Part shown: piece by piece, positions 1 through 8,129 of the stretch | Layout of the letters: every line of letters starts with the position of its first letter | Position numbering within the stretch: position 1 is the first letter of the stretch | Source of the DNA: Acetobacterium woodii DSM 1030 | GTDB taxonomy: Bacteria; Bacillota; Clostridia; Eubacteriales; Eubacteriaceae | Assembly (NCBI RefSeq): GCF_000247605.1 | Contig: NC_016894.1 | Coordinates: forward strand, 1,451,732-1,515,731 | Length of the DNA stretch: 64,000 nt | Direction: 5' to 3' | Notes under the pieces: generated by a model | The model's database searches: none | What the model was told of the DNA's origin: nothing | Seen by the model: the letters and a program-made list of their open reading frames with translations, nothing else | Translations under genes and position numbers: made by a program

Positions 1-108
1 AATCCAGTTTTTTGTCAACTTCTGGAAATCACCACTCTCGGTCTGGATATATTCATTTCTAATATTTAGTTTGCCGTCTACCACCATGCTCGAATACCTT
101 AAGGCCAT
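1..108 (-). CDS. 5' end of an unidentified protein, cut by the window edge
   Basis: An open frame on the minus strand begins at ATG 108 and runs off the left edge with at least 36 codons. A GGAGG lies at 117-121, 8 nt before this start; a second in-frame ATG at 114 is only 2 nt away and is less likely. The visible peptide begins MALRYSSMVVDGKL and continues without a stop. I do not recognise the family. It is divergent from the transketolase operon and shares its 5' intergenic region, so a regulatory link is possible. Confidence 0.55.
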   Translation of the reverse strand, partial: MALRYSSMVVDGKLNIRNEYIQTESGDFQKLTKNWI

Positions 109-207
109 TCTCATTTCCTCCTAAGTTTTGTAATATTACATTGATTCTATTATCTTATATTATATCGTGATTTGGCAATACTTTATACAAGATTTTAAAA
201 AAATTAA

Positions 208-236
208 TTGACAAACCAGATATTCGTGCATATACT
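208..236 (+). promoter_or_regulatory. Sigma-A type promoter of the transketolase operon
   Basis: TTGACA at 208-213 is followed by a 17-nt spacer and TATACT at 231-236. This is a perfect -35 and a 5/6 -10 at ideal spacing. It points at the transketolase gene starting at 370, giving a leader of roughly 125 nt that contains the palindromic operator candidate at 249-260. Confidence 0.8.
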
Positions 237-248
237 ACTTATAAGAAC

Positions 249-260
249 TAGTCATGACCA
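249..260. promoter_or_regulatory. Candidate GntR-family operator downstream of the tkt -10 box
   Basis: TAGTCATGACCA matches the palindrome TGGTCATGACCA at 11 of 12 positions and lies about 12 nt downstream of the -10 box, around or just after the expected transcript start. A near-identical site lies in the same place before the first aldolase gene (3567-3578). HutC-subfamily GntR proteins typically bind TGGT-N4-ACCA-type palindromes, and one is encoded at 22852-23601. That the two are partners is inference. Confidence 0.6.
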
Positions 261-369
261 CTTATGATAGGGTGAAGATTCAGGCTGATATTTTCACTAA
301 TTCGTTTCTATATTTATCTAAGTCTTGATTTTGAAGGCGGTAATTTATAACAGTTTAAGGAGAGAATCA

Positions 370-1215
370 ATGCAAATAGAATCCATTGAGAAAAAAGCGT
401 TTAATATTCGTGAGCACATTATTAATACCGTTATTAATAATGGCGATGGACATGCGGGACCATCTTTATCATGCACAGATATTTTGGCAACTTTATATTT
501 TGGGGTTATGAATGTTAATGTTGATGAGCCTAAATGGGAACAGCGGGATCGATTCATTCTCAGTGCCGGACATAAATGTCTGGGGCTTTATGGAACCCTA
601 ATCGAGAAAGGATATGAAAAAGCCGAGGTGCTAAAAACTTACAACATGTTGGAATCAATTGTGCCGGGCCATCCGGATATGAAAAAATTCACCGGAGTGG
701 ATTTTAGCTCAGGAGCTTTGGGACATGGCTTACCGATTGGTTCGGGAATGGCACTTAGCGCAAAACTAAAAGGTGATAAAAATCGTGTTTTTGTTCTCAT
801 GGGCGATGGTGAGCAGGGGGAGGGTTCCAACTGGGAAGCAGCAATGTTTGCGAGTCATCACGGTTTGGATAACCTGGTTGGGATAATCGATCGAAATGGA
901 TTGCAAATTAATGGGAGCACGCGGGACGTTTTAGACACCCGTGATTTGAGAGAAAAATATTCAACATTTGGATGGTCCGTTAAAGTTGTTGATGGGCATA
1001 ATATCGAGGAGTTATTAAATACCTTTCAATCGATACCATTTCAAAAAGGAAAACCCAGCATGATTATTGCAAATACGATCAAAAGCAAAGGGATGCCATT
1101 TGCTGAAGGCAATGTGAAATACCATCATTGGAATCCGGGGAAAGACTCGCAAGAATCAAAAGATGCAACGGATGCACTTGAGCAATATGCAAGAGAAAAA
1201 GGATGGAAATTATGA
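370..1215 (+). CDS. Transketolase, N-terminal (TPP-binding) subunit
   Basis: This 281-residue protein is the N-terminal half of a split transketolase, which transfers two-carbon ketol units between sugar phosphates using thiamine diphosphate. The TPP-binding signature GDGEQGEGSNWEA lies mid-protein, followed by DRNGLQINGST, and HAGPSLSCTDIL near the N-terminus is also typical. Start 370 is chosen over an upstream in-frame codon because AAGGAGAG at 357-364 sits just before it. The stop overlaps the start of the C-terminal subunit (ATGA), implying translational coupling and a 1:1 heteromer. Split transketolases are common in Clostridia and archaea. It heads the operon behind a strong promoter and operator-like palindrome. 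Confidence 0.93.
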   Translation: MQIESIEKKAFNIREHIINTVINNGDGHAGPSLSCTDILATLYFGVMNVNVDEPKWEQRDRFILSAGHKCLGLYGTLIEKGYEKAEVLKTYNMLESIVPGHPDMKKFTGVDFSSGALGHGLPIGSGMALSAKLKGDKNRVFVLMGDGEQGEGSNWEAAMFASHHGLDNLVGIIDRNGLQINGSTRDVLDTRDLREKYSTFGWSVKVVDGHNIEELLNTFQSIPFQKGKPSMIIANTIKSKGMPFAEGNVKYHHWNPGKDSQESKDATDALEQYAREKGWKL

Positions 1216-2162
1216 CAATTAAAAAGCTTAATCCACGAGACGTTTTTGGGGAGGTCTTATTAGATCTCGGGCGAGAAAATAAAAATATTATGGCGGTATC
1301 TTGCGATTCAGGATCGGGATCAGGGATGAATCCTTTTAAAAAGGAGTTGCCACATCAATATTTAGAAGTTGGCATCAATGAGCAGAATGCGATTGGTGTT
1401 TGTGCCGGGTTGGCCGAAGGCGGTTTTATTCCAATCGTATCGGCGATTGCTCCATTTATTTCAATGCGTGCGTTCGAACAAATTCGTAATGATTTGGGTT
1501 ACGCCAACATGAATGTTAAGGTAATTGGTTCCAGTAGCGGTTTATCTCATTCCGCACTAGGCTCAACGCATCAGGCGATTGAAGATTTAACATTGATGCG
1601 TGTTGTTCCCAATATGGTGGTATTAAATCCTGGTGACGGTTATGAAGTAGAAATGTCTTTAAAAAAAGCGATCCGTCACAAAGGGCCGGTTTATATCAGA
1701 ATGCCACGGCATGCAATGGCTGAACCGCTTGAAGCGACCGAACGAAATTTTGAGATCGGTAAAGGGGAAGTACTAATGAATAGCGGCGATGATATTGTGA
1801 TCGCGGTTTCGGGTACTTTATCAGTTGATGGTTTTATGGCTGGAAAAATATTGGATGAGATGGGTTATGGCGTAAAGGTATTGAATTTTACAACAGTAAA
1901 ACCGTTAGATACAAAACTTCTTTGTGAAGCCTATAAAAGTGCTAAGTATCTCTTTACGTTAGAAGAACATTCGGTGATCGGTGGTTTTGGCAGCGCTGTG
2001 CTGGAAGCTTTGGCATCAGTTAAACATGAAGCCCCCATTCATTTAATCGGGATTACCGATGGTTCGATTAAAACCGGTCCCTATCGAGAATTATTGGAGG
2101 CTTATGGACTTACCTGGGAAAAAGTCGCAGATCGTATTTTAAATGAAATCAAAAATAATTAA
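1212..2162 (+). CDS. Transketolase, C-terminal subunit
   Basis: This 316-residue protein carries the pyrimidine-binding and C-terminal domains of transketolase. EVGINEQNAIGVCAGLAEGG contains the glutamate that activates the TPP aminopyrimidine ring. The middle domain includes the segment around PRHAMAEP, and the C-terminal part ends with a DGSIKTGPYRELL-like stretch. ATG 1212 overlaps the preceding stop by 4 nt and has AAGGA upstream; an earlier in-frame ATG at 1203 has no suitable ribosome site. With the upstream subunit it should form a complete transketolase. Unusually for housekeeping tkt, it is followed by a transaldolase-like gene and an aldolase rather than by ribose isomerase or epimerase genes. 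Confidence 0.93.
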   Translation: MTIKKLNPRDVFGEVLLDLGRENKNIMAVSCDSGSGSGMNPFKKELPHQYLEVGINEQNAIGVCAGLAEGGFIPIVSAIAPFISMRAFEQIRNDLGYANMNVKVIGSSSGLSHSALGSTHQAIEDLTLMRVVPNMVVLNPGDGYEVEMSLKKAIRHKGPVYIRMPRHAMAEPLEATERNFEIGKGEVLMNSGDDIVIAVSGTLSVDGFMAGKILDEMGYGVKVLNFTTVKPLDTKLLCEAYKSAKYLFTLEEHSVIGGFGSAVLEALASVKHEAPIHLIGITDGSIKTGPYRELLEAYGLTWEKVADRILNEIKNN

Positions 2163-2180
2163 AATTAAAAGGAGAAAATC

Positions 2181-3506
2181 ATGAGGGAAATTAAAAATGT
2201 CAGCTGTACATTGAATACGTTATTAGATGACACGGTCGTTGTGATTGATAGTCAAAAAAAGGATGTAAACCGAGTTTTGAATCATCATTTGCCATTGGAT
2301 CAGTATGAAATCTTGTCGAAATATGTAAAAAAAATTGGCGTGACCCAAAGATTTTCAGATGTTATTCAGACATTTAAGACACCAGAAAATGAAACACCGG
2401 AAGGTTTTAGAGTCGCCTATGAGTTAGCCGCAAATGGCATATTAAAAGCGGATCTAATCAGAGATATCAGTTATGATAAAAATGGCAAAAAGCGACCAAC
2501 AAATTTATTATTTTCTGCAGACTCTGCTAATCCTTATGAAATAAAACCAATTAGCAAGATGATCGCAAATCTGACGTGTAACCCTGGAATTATCTATGAC
2601 TTGTTTATTAATAATCCCCAAGCCAATATCGGAAATCAATATAAAACAAGAGATGAAGTAATGGAGGAAATTGGACGGATTTTAGGACCCGGCGCTGATA
2701 TCAGTGTTGAACTTAACGATCCGTTTGGAAAATCGGATACCGAAATTCTTGAAGAAGCCGAAAAATTCAAAGAAATGCTTTCTGAATATCGGGTGGTCAT
2801 AAAAGTACCGCACACCGGACCGGTAACAAATGAAAACGTTTCACAACTTCTTTCGGGTGATAAAAAGCTGAATAAATCATTTTCGGAGGTAACAACCGAG
2901 GGTGCTTTTAGAGGACATAATCTGGCGTTGATGCTTGAAGAACATGGTTTTCGCGTCAATTTCACGTTGATGTTTGAACCGTATCAGACGGCCTTAGCAT
3001 TGCAAGCAAAACCATATTTTGTGAATAGTTTTATTCGTCATCGACTAATACAGTCACAGTTAATGGATCAAAGTTTAAAACAATATCAGGCAACGGGAAA
3101 TCCTCAGTTTATTGAAAAAATCCGTGATATGTTTATTGAAAAAGATTACCTCAAGGTTGATCAGAAAAAGATGGATCTGTTAGCCGTAAAAAAAATGGCA
3201 GAGGATATCCTGCAATATCATCATTTTAATGATGCTGAAGGTTCGGATGGATTAGATAGCGTACGCCATAATTTAAGACTGTTTAAAAATACAAATTTGG
3301 ATGATTCAAGATTGATTATTTGCAGCATGGAAGGCGACTTTAATTATCCGGATATCGATAAACTATTAGTAGAAAAAGAATTTGAAGATCTTGTCCATCG
3401 CGTCGTTATTACCGCGGAACCAAATTATTTAGCCAGATTTACATCTTGTAATCAGGTGGTATCTTATCAGCGCCGCTTTATGAATGCCGCCAATGGACAA
3501 AAATAA
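2181..3506 (+). CDS. Long transaldolase-family protein
   Basis: A 441-residue protein preceded by AAGGAG. From about residue 110 it resembles the transaldolase TIM barrel: FSADSANPYE, then LTCNPGII (compare TTNPSLI in transaldolases), SVELNDPFG, and VVIKVPHTG, whose Lys208 aligns with the Schiff-base lysine. FTLMFEPYQTALALQAKP followed by FVNSFIRHR matches the later barrel strands. Ordinary transaldolases have about 215 or 320 residues; this one has an extra ~100 residues at the N-terminus with no motif I recognise, plus extra sequence at the C-terminus. Position after transketolase fits a non-oxidative pentose phosphate role, but the divergence allows a different ketose or aldehyde substrate. 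Family confident, reaction uncertain. Confidence 0.7.
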   Translation: MREIKNVSCTLNTLLDDTVVVIDSQKKDVNRVLNHHLPLDQYEILSKYVKKIGVTQRFSDVIQTFKTPENETPEGFRVAYELAANGILKADLIRDISYDKNGKKRPTNLLFSADSANPYEIKPISKMIANLTCNPGIIYDLFINNPQANIGNQYKTRDEVMEEIGRILGPGADISVELNDPFGKSDTEILEEAEKFKEMLSEYRVVIKVPHTGPVTNENVSQLLSGDKKLNKSFSEVTTEGAFRGHNLALMLEEHGFRVNFTLMFEPYQTALALQAKPYFVNSFIRHRLIQSQLMDQSLKQYQATGNPQFIEKIRDMFIEKDYLKVDQKKMDLLAVKKMAEDILQYHHFNDAEGSDGLDSVRHNLRLFKNTNLDDSRLIICSMEGDFNYPDIDKLLVEKEFEDLVHRVVITAEPNYLARFTSCNQVVSYQRRFMNAANGQK

Positions 3507-3551
3507 CAAAAAATAATTAAAGTGATGATATGTTTTTTTATAAGGTTGTGT

Positions 3552-3578
3552 TATACTGATCCTAGGTGGTCATGACCT
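3552..3578 (+). promoter_or_regulatory. Promoter -10 and palindromic operator before the first aldolase gene
   Basis: TATACT at 3552-3557 is a good -10; no strong -35 is visible. Nine nt later TGGTCATGACCT (3567-3578) contains the perfect 10-bp palindrome GGTCATGACC and matches TGGTCATGACCA at 11 of 12 positions. The arrangement copies that before the transketolase gene, so the aldolase and downstream dehydrogenase genes probably have their own repressible promoter under the same regulator. Confidence 0.6.
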
Positions 3579-3629
3579 ATCATATTCATGTATGATGGCA
3601 TGAAATTTATTTGAAAAGAGGTGATGATC

Positions 3630-4478
3630 ATGAGTTATGTCAATATGAAAAAAATTCTTGATAACGCTCGAAAAAATCATTACGCAGTTGGTGCATTTAA
3701 TATTGTCAATTATTTAACCGCAAAAGCAGCGGTTGAGGCAGCGGAAGAACTTGAGCAACCAATTATTCTGCAAACTTCGGTGAAAACAGTTAAAGCGTTT
3801 GGAATTACTGAAATGATGAGTTTTTTAAAACCAATTGCGGAGCAGGCCAAAGTCGAAGTAGCCATTCATTTAGACCACTCAACCGATGTTGCCTTCACAA
3901 AAGCTTGTATCGATGGAGGTTGGTCTTCGGTGATGTATGATGGTTCGCAGTTAGCGTTAAAAGACAATATAAAAAATACCAAAGAAATTGTCGCTTATGC
4001 AAAACCCAAACAAGTAACGGTAGAAGGTGAATTAGGTGCGATTGTCGGCGTTGAAGATGATATTGTGGTATTAGCGGGGAATCACGCTCATGCCAAACCG
4101 GATGACTGCCGTGTTTATTTAAAAGAGACTGAAATCGATGCTTTTGCACCAGCGGTGGGAACCGCCCACGGGGTATATAAAGGTGAAATTAACATTGATT
4201 ACGATCTATTTGACGAGATCAATCAATTTTCATTTTGTCCATTAGTCCTCCATGGAGGAACTGGCTTAACCGATGAAATGTTTCACCGGTTGATTGCGCT
4301 TGGGGCATCCAAGGTCAATATTTCAACGGCCATTAAAATTGCCTATGTTCAAGGGATGGCGACCTACACTAAATTGAATGTCGATCAGAATGATCCCTTA
4401 AAATTGGATGCATTTACCAAAGAACAAGTAAAAAAAGTAGTAACTGAGCACATCCGCTTTTTTAGCTTACGAAATTAA
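3630..4478 (+). CDS. fba: Class II ketose-bisphosphate aldolase, copy 1
   Basis: A 282-residue zinc-dependent aldolase of the fructose/tagatose-bisphosphate family, cleaving ketose-1,6-bisphosphates to DHAP plus an aldehyde. AIHLDHSTD carries zinc ligands His80 and His83, VEGELGAIVG follows, then GTAHGVYKGE, and LVLHGGTGL binds zinc and the phosphate. The chosen ATG (3630) lies 6 nt after GAGGTG; two upstream start codons are too close to that site. The gene has its own promoter and operator-like site. A paralogue at 16177 is almost identical in DNA over about 394 bp (3671-4064) but clearly diverged on both sides, suggesting gene conversion. Specificity (fructose, tagatose or another bisphosphate) cannot be read from sequence alone. 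Confidence 0.88.
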   Translation: MSYVNMKKILDNARKNHYAVGAFNIVNYLTAKAAVEAAEELEQPIILQTSVKTVKAFGITEMMSFLKPIAEQAKVEVAIHLDHSTDVAFTKACIDGGWSSVMYDGSQLALKDNIKNTKEIVAYAKPKQVTVEGELGAIVGVEDDIVVLAGNHAHAKPDDCRVYLKETEIDAFAPAVGTAHGVYKGEINIDYDLFDEINQFSFCPLVLHGGTGLTDEMFHRLIALGASKVNISTAIKIAYVQGMATYTKLNVDQNDPLKLDAFTKEQVKKVVTEHIRFFSLRN

Positions 4479-4562
4479 TAAAAGCATCAAGATTGACAAG
4501 TTATCAAATAATTATTGACGAGCAAAGTGGCTGATGATGAATAAAATACAAGGAGAACAATT

Positions 4563-5612
4563 ATGAAAAATTCTAAGTGCATTGAAGAATTAAAAAAAGA
4601 ATTTGATGCTTATACAGATATGTATCTTCCTGAAGGTTTAGGTCGGGAAGAACAACTTAAAATGTATAGCACGATGTGGGTGATGCGTAAGTTTGAAGAA
4701 GCAGTTAAACCGCTTTGGATGGCAAATAAAGTTCATGGCTATTATCATCCTTATATTACAGAAGAGGCCATTGGAACCGGTATTATCTCGCAATTAAAAA
4801 AAGAAGACTATATTGGTTCGACACATCGAGGCCATGGTCATTTAATTGCTAAAGGTGGCGATATCAACAAAATGATGGCAGAACTTTTTGGTAAAGAAGA
4901 AGGTTATAATCATGGTCGTGGTGGATCAATGCATATTACGGATATGAGTGTCGGAATGCTCGGTGCCAGTGGGATCGTCGGGGCGGCAGTTGCACCGGCG
5001 GTTGGAAGTGCTCTAAAAAGTTGGATTAAAGGAACCGATGACGTAACGGTTGTTTTTTTTGGTGATGGCGGAGCAAATGCCGGTTCAGTATCAGAATCGA
5101 TGAACATGGCGGCGGCATGGAAACTTCCGGTTATTTTTGTCTGTGAAAATAATCAATGGGCGATTGCAACTGATTATACGCGGATAACGGGGGAACCGGA
5201 TCTTTATAAACGTGGCATCGGATTCGGAATTCCAAGTTATCGATGTGATGGTTTTAATATTTATCAAATTTGGGAAACGGCCAAAGCTGCGATTGAACGA
5301 GCGCGAGCTGGAGAAGGACCTACTTTTATTGAATGTAAAACAATGAGAATGCTCGGACATCATGCGACTGATGATAGCTGGTACCGTGATATGTCGGTTT
5401 GTGATAAATACTGGGAAATTGAACCCATTAAAAGAATGGGTGAGTTCATGATTGAAGAAAATATTGCAACGCAAGAAGAATTAGATGCAATTGAACAGGA
5501 AGCAATCAAAAAAGTTGAAGCATCGATTGAATATGCAGATACCCAATGTCATGAACCTTCTCTCGATTCTTTTTATGATTACATTTATACTGATGGCGAA
5601 GTAATAAAATAA
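4563..5612 (+). CDS. Pyruvate/acetoin dehydrogenase E1 alpha subunit
   Basis: This 349-residue TPP-dependent E1 alpha subunit is the decarboxylating or ketol-cleaving component of a lipoate-dependent dehydrogenase complex. Visible are STHRGHGHLIAKG, GRGGSMHITD, the TPP motif FFGDGGANAGSVSESMNMAA, and ENNQWAIATDY. A preceding AAGGAG fixes the start. Sequence of this kind occurs in both pyruvate and acetoin dehydrogenases, and AcoA and PdhA are hard to separate by eye. Its partner E1 beta starts 231 nt downstream, an unusually large gap filled by a 171-bp inverted-repeat element. Such complexes are uncommon in strict anaerobes that normally oxidise pyruvate with ferredoxin oxidoreductase, so acetoin or another substrate is a real alternative. 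Confidence 0.85.
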   Translation: MKNSKCIEELKKEFDAYTDMYLPEGLGREEQLKMYSTMWVMRKFEEAVKPLWMANKVHGYYHPYITEEAIGTGIISQLKKEDYIGSTHRGHGHLIAKGGDINKMMAELFGKEEGYNHGRGGSMHITDMSVGMLGASGIVGAAVAPAVGSALKSWIKGTDDVTVVFFGDGGANAGSVSESMNMAAAWKLPVIFVCENNQWAIATDYTRITGEPDLYKRGIGFGIPSYRCDGFNIYQIWETAKAAIERARAGEGPTFIECKTMRMLGHHATDDSWYRDMSVCDKYWEIEPIKRMGEFMIEENIATQEELDAIEQEAIKKVEASIEYADTQCHEPSLDSFYDYIYTDGEVIK

Positions 5613-5643
5613 GCGTTGCATATTTGGTGAGATTATAAAAATA

Positions 5644-5814
5644 TAGGTAATTGCGAAATTAAAAAATATCGAACCACGGTTGCTTTGGGGATAGTTTCCA
5701 CAAACAATTTTGTAACGTGTAGGCGAACAGTTCATCGAACTGTCCGCCGTACCGTGTAGAAATTGTTTCGTGCGAAACTGGGCCCAAAGCTCACGGCATT
5801 TTCGCAATTTCCTA
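5644..5814. mobile_element. 171-bp MITE-like inverted-repeat element, copy A
   Basis: The element begins TAGGTAATTGCGAAA and ends with its approximate inverse (TTCGCAATTTCCTA). It is flanked by an exact 11-bp direct repeat, TTATAAAAATA, at 5633-5643 and 5815-5825. It folds along its whole length, with ACAGTTC/GAACTGT at the centre (around 5729). Copies of the same length lie at 51657-51827 and 63640-63810. It has no convincing gene. It lies between the E1 alpha and E1 beta genes, immediately before the E1 beta ribosome binding site, so it would be transcribed as a large hairpin within the operon mRNA. Confidence 0.85.
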
Positions 5815-5843
5815 TTATAAAAATAGATTAGGAGATATTAATT

Positions 5844-6818
5844 ATGTCAATCATAACACTTAGAGAATCGATCACGCAGGCATTAAGAGAAGAAATGAGT
5901 TTAGATGAAAATGTTTTTATTATGGGTTGTGATGTCGGTCTTCGCGGAAATCCATTTGGAATAACCAAAGGTCTGATGAAAGAGTTTGGCGAAAAGCGGG
6001 TTATTGATACCCCTATTTCGGAAGCTGCATTTACGGGATTAGGGGTCGGTGCTGCGATCGCTGGGATGCGTCCGTTAGTTGAAATTCTTTATGCAGATTG
6101 GATTACGCTGCCAATGGATAACATTGTTAATACAGCCGCAAAAACAAGTTATATGTTTGGTGGTCAGGCGAATGTACCAATTGTTATCCGAGCACCTTTT
6201 GGAGTAGGCGGGGGCGTTGCGGCGCAACATTCACAAAATAATGAAAACTGGTTTGTTCATGTTCCTGGTTTAAAAGTTATCACCCCTTCAACTCCATACG
6301 ATATGAAAGGGATGTTAAAATCGGCAATTCGGGATAACGGACCAGTCATTTGTTTTGAACATAAACGGAATTATTCAATAAAGGGTGAAGTGCCTGATGG
6401 CGAATACCTGGTTCCGATTGGCAAGGCCAATATTCGTAAAGCCGGAACCGATTGTACGATTGTCGCCTATTCCTATATGACTTACGTAGCTGAAGAAGCC
6501 GCTAAAGAACTGGAAAAAGAAGGCATCAGTTGTGAAGTCATCGATTTGCGTTCTTTATTGCCACTGGATTACGACACGGTGATGGAATCGGTCAAGAAAA
6601 CAAGCCGTGTTGTTGTTGTAACTGAAGCCCCATTGCGTGGATCGATTGCAGGTGAAATCGTCGGTGAAATCATTGACCGTGGTTTTGATTTGCTGGATGC
6701 ACCACCCCAACGTGTTGGTAGTAAAAACTCTCCAGTAGCATACAACGAAGGTCTGGAAGCGATGTGCACACCCAAAAAAGAAGATATTATCGCAGCAGTA
6801 CGAAAAACATTTGAGTAA
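5844..6818 (+). CDS. Pyruvate/acetoin dehydrogenase E1 beta subunit
   Basis: A 324-residue E1 beta subunit, which completes the TPP site with the alpha subunit. RVIDTPISEAAFTGLGVGAA is the classic region bearing the catalytic glutamate, followed by YADWITLPMDNIVN, an arrangement common in AcoB and PdhB proteins. The C-terminal transketolase-like domain includes VIDLRSLLPLDYDTV. TAGGAG upstream of ATG 5844 sets the start. It is separated from its alpha partner by the inserted repeat and is only 20 nt from the E2 gene. Cannot be assigned to pyruvate versus acetoin without a phylogeny. Confidence 0.85.
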   Translation: MSIITLRESITQALREEMSLDENVFIMGCDVGLRGNPFGITKGLMKEFGEKRVIDTPISEAAFTGLGVGAAIAGMRPLVEILYADWITLPMDNIVNTAAKTSYMFGGQANVPIVIRAPFGVGGGVAAQHSQNNENWFVHVPGLKVITPSTPYDMKGMLKSAIRDNGPVICFEHKRNYSIKGEVPDGEYLVPIGKANIRKAGTDCTIVAYSYMTYVAEEAAKELEKEGISCEVIDLRSLLPLDYDTVMESVKKTSRVVVVTEAPLRGSIAGEIVGEIIDRGFDLLDAPPQRVGSKNSPVAYNEGLEAMCTPKKEDIIAAVRKTFE

Positions 6819-6838
6819 ATTGTGAAGGAGTGTTTATT

Positions 6839-8065
6839 ATGGCTAAATTAATGAATATGCCAAAGATCGGCGTTAACATGACTGACGGTACGATTACGGA
6901 ATGGTATGTAAACGAGGGTGACGAAGTAAAGTTTGGCGAAATGGCGCTGGCGGCGGAAACCGACAAAGACGTTCAGGATATTCCTGCAGATCAGACAGGG
7001 ACAGTTTTAAAAATTATGGCGCAAGTGGGCGATAACGTAGAATGTCATAAACCGCTGGCAATTGTGGGTACCCCTGGCGAAAACATCGACAGTTTATTAG
7101 CTGAAATAAGTAATGGCGGAATTCCGACGGCATCTGCGGAAGTAGTTGCAGCTGCACCGGTTCAATCAACTGAAGTTGCACAAGCACCTTCAACCGGACG
7201 CGTTCCCGTTTCACCATTAGCTAAAAAAATGGCCAAAGATTTGGGAATCGATCTAAGTGATGTTAAATATACCGGTGTTCGGGTTACAAAGTCTGATATT
7301 TTAGCTTATGAAAAACAACCGGAAGAATCAGCAGCCGTCGTTTCGCCGATAGCTGTTAATCCCGTTTTACCAGATCAAGGGATTCGAAAAACAACACCAT
7401 ATACCGGCATGCGCAAGAAAATTGGCAGCCGCCTGACAGAAAGTGTTGTAACCAAACCGTGGGCAGCGCTTTCAGTGGCAGTTGATATGACGAAAGCTAT
7501 CGAATGGCGAAAACGCGTTAATGAAATTGCTGATGTAAAGGTTGGTTTTAATGAAATGGTAGCCAAAGCCTGTGCGCGGGCTTTACAGGAATATCCGATG
7601 ATGAATGCACAACTGGCAGCAGAGGGCACGGATATTTATGAAATGGAAGAGATTAACATTGGGATCGCGGTAAATACTGATCGGGGCTTAATGGTTCCGG
7701 TGCTGAAGAATGTTGCAACCAAAGGGGTAGTAGAACTGGCAAAAGAATTTGCTGGTTTAGTTAGCCGCACAAAAGAACAAGCGAATATCCAAGGCGATTT
7801 ATCGGGAGGAACGTTTACGATCAGTAATCTGGGTGCCCGGGGAATTTCAAGTTTCCGAGCCGTTATTAATCCCCCGGAATGTGGAATTCTGGCTTTAGCC
7901 GCCACGATCAAAACCCCGGTTGTGATTGACGATGAAATTGTGATTCGACCAATGATGAATATTACGTTGAGTTTTGATCACCGGATCGTTGATGGGGATT
8001 ACGCAGCACAGTTTGTCGCCTATATTGGCAACCTGCTGGAAGACCCGATGAAAATCTTAATGTAA
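6839..8065 (+). CDS. Dihydrolipoamide acyltransferase (E2)
   Basis: A 408-residue E2 core protein that carries acyl groups on lipoyl-lysine and passes them to CoA. One lipoyl domain (about residues 1-80) has ETDKDVQDI, whose lysine is the expected lipoylation site. After an Ala/Pro-rich linker comes a peripheral subunit-binding domain, VSPLAKKMAKDLGIDLSDV, ending in the slightly atypical TGVRVTKSDI. The catalytic domain ends with SFDHRIVDGDYAAQF, matching the HxxxDG active-site motif. AAGGAG at 6825-6830 favours ATG 6839 over the in-frame GTG at 6830. It lies between E1 beta and E3, as in other complete complexes. A lipoate ligase gene downstream would supply its cofactor. Confidence 0.92.
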   Translation: MAKLMNMPKIGVNMTDGTITEWYVNEGDEVKFGEMALAAETDKDVQDIPADQTGTVLKIMAQVGDNVECHKPLAIVGTPGENIDSLLAEISNGGIPTASAEVVAAAPVQSTEVAQAPSTGRVPVSPLAKKMAKDLGIDLSDVKYTGVRVTKSDILAYEKQPEESAAVVSPIAVNPVLPDQGIRKTTPYTGMRKKIGSRLTESVVTKPWAALSVAVDMTKAIEWRKRVNEIADVKVGFNEMVAKACARALQEYPMMNAQLAAEGTDIYEMEEINIGIAVNTDRGLMVPVLKNVATKGVVELAKEFAGLVSRTKEQANIQGDLSGGTFTISNLGARGISSFRAVINPPECGILALAATIKTPVVIDDEIVIRPMMNITLSFDHRIVDGDYAAQFVAYIGNLLEDPMKILM

Positions 8066-8129
8066 AAATAACGTTAAGATAACCGGGAGAACTAACGATG
8101 ACCCGATGATTCAGTACAGGAGAAAAAGC

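Noticed and set aside
5481..5807. Open frame across element copy A, with matching peptides from copies B (51512-51820) and C (63617-63811)
   Set aside because: The shared peptide is simply the same repeat read in one direction; the frames begin in unrelated flanking DNA, have no ribosome site and the element is self-complementary non-coding DNA.
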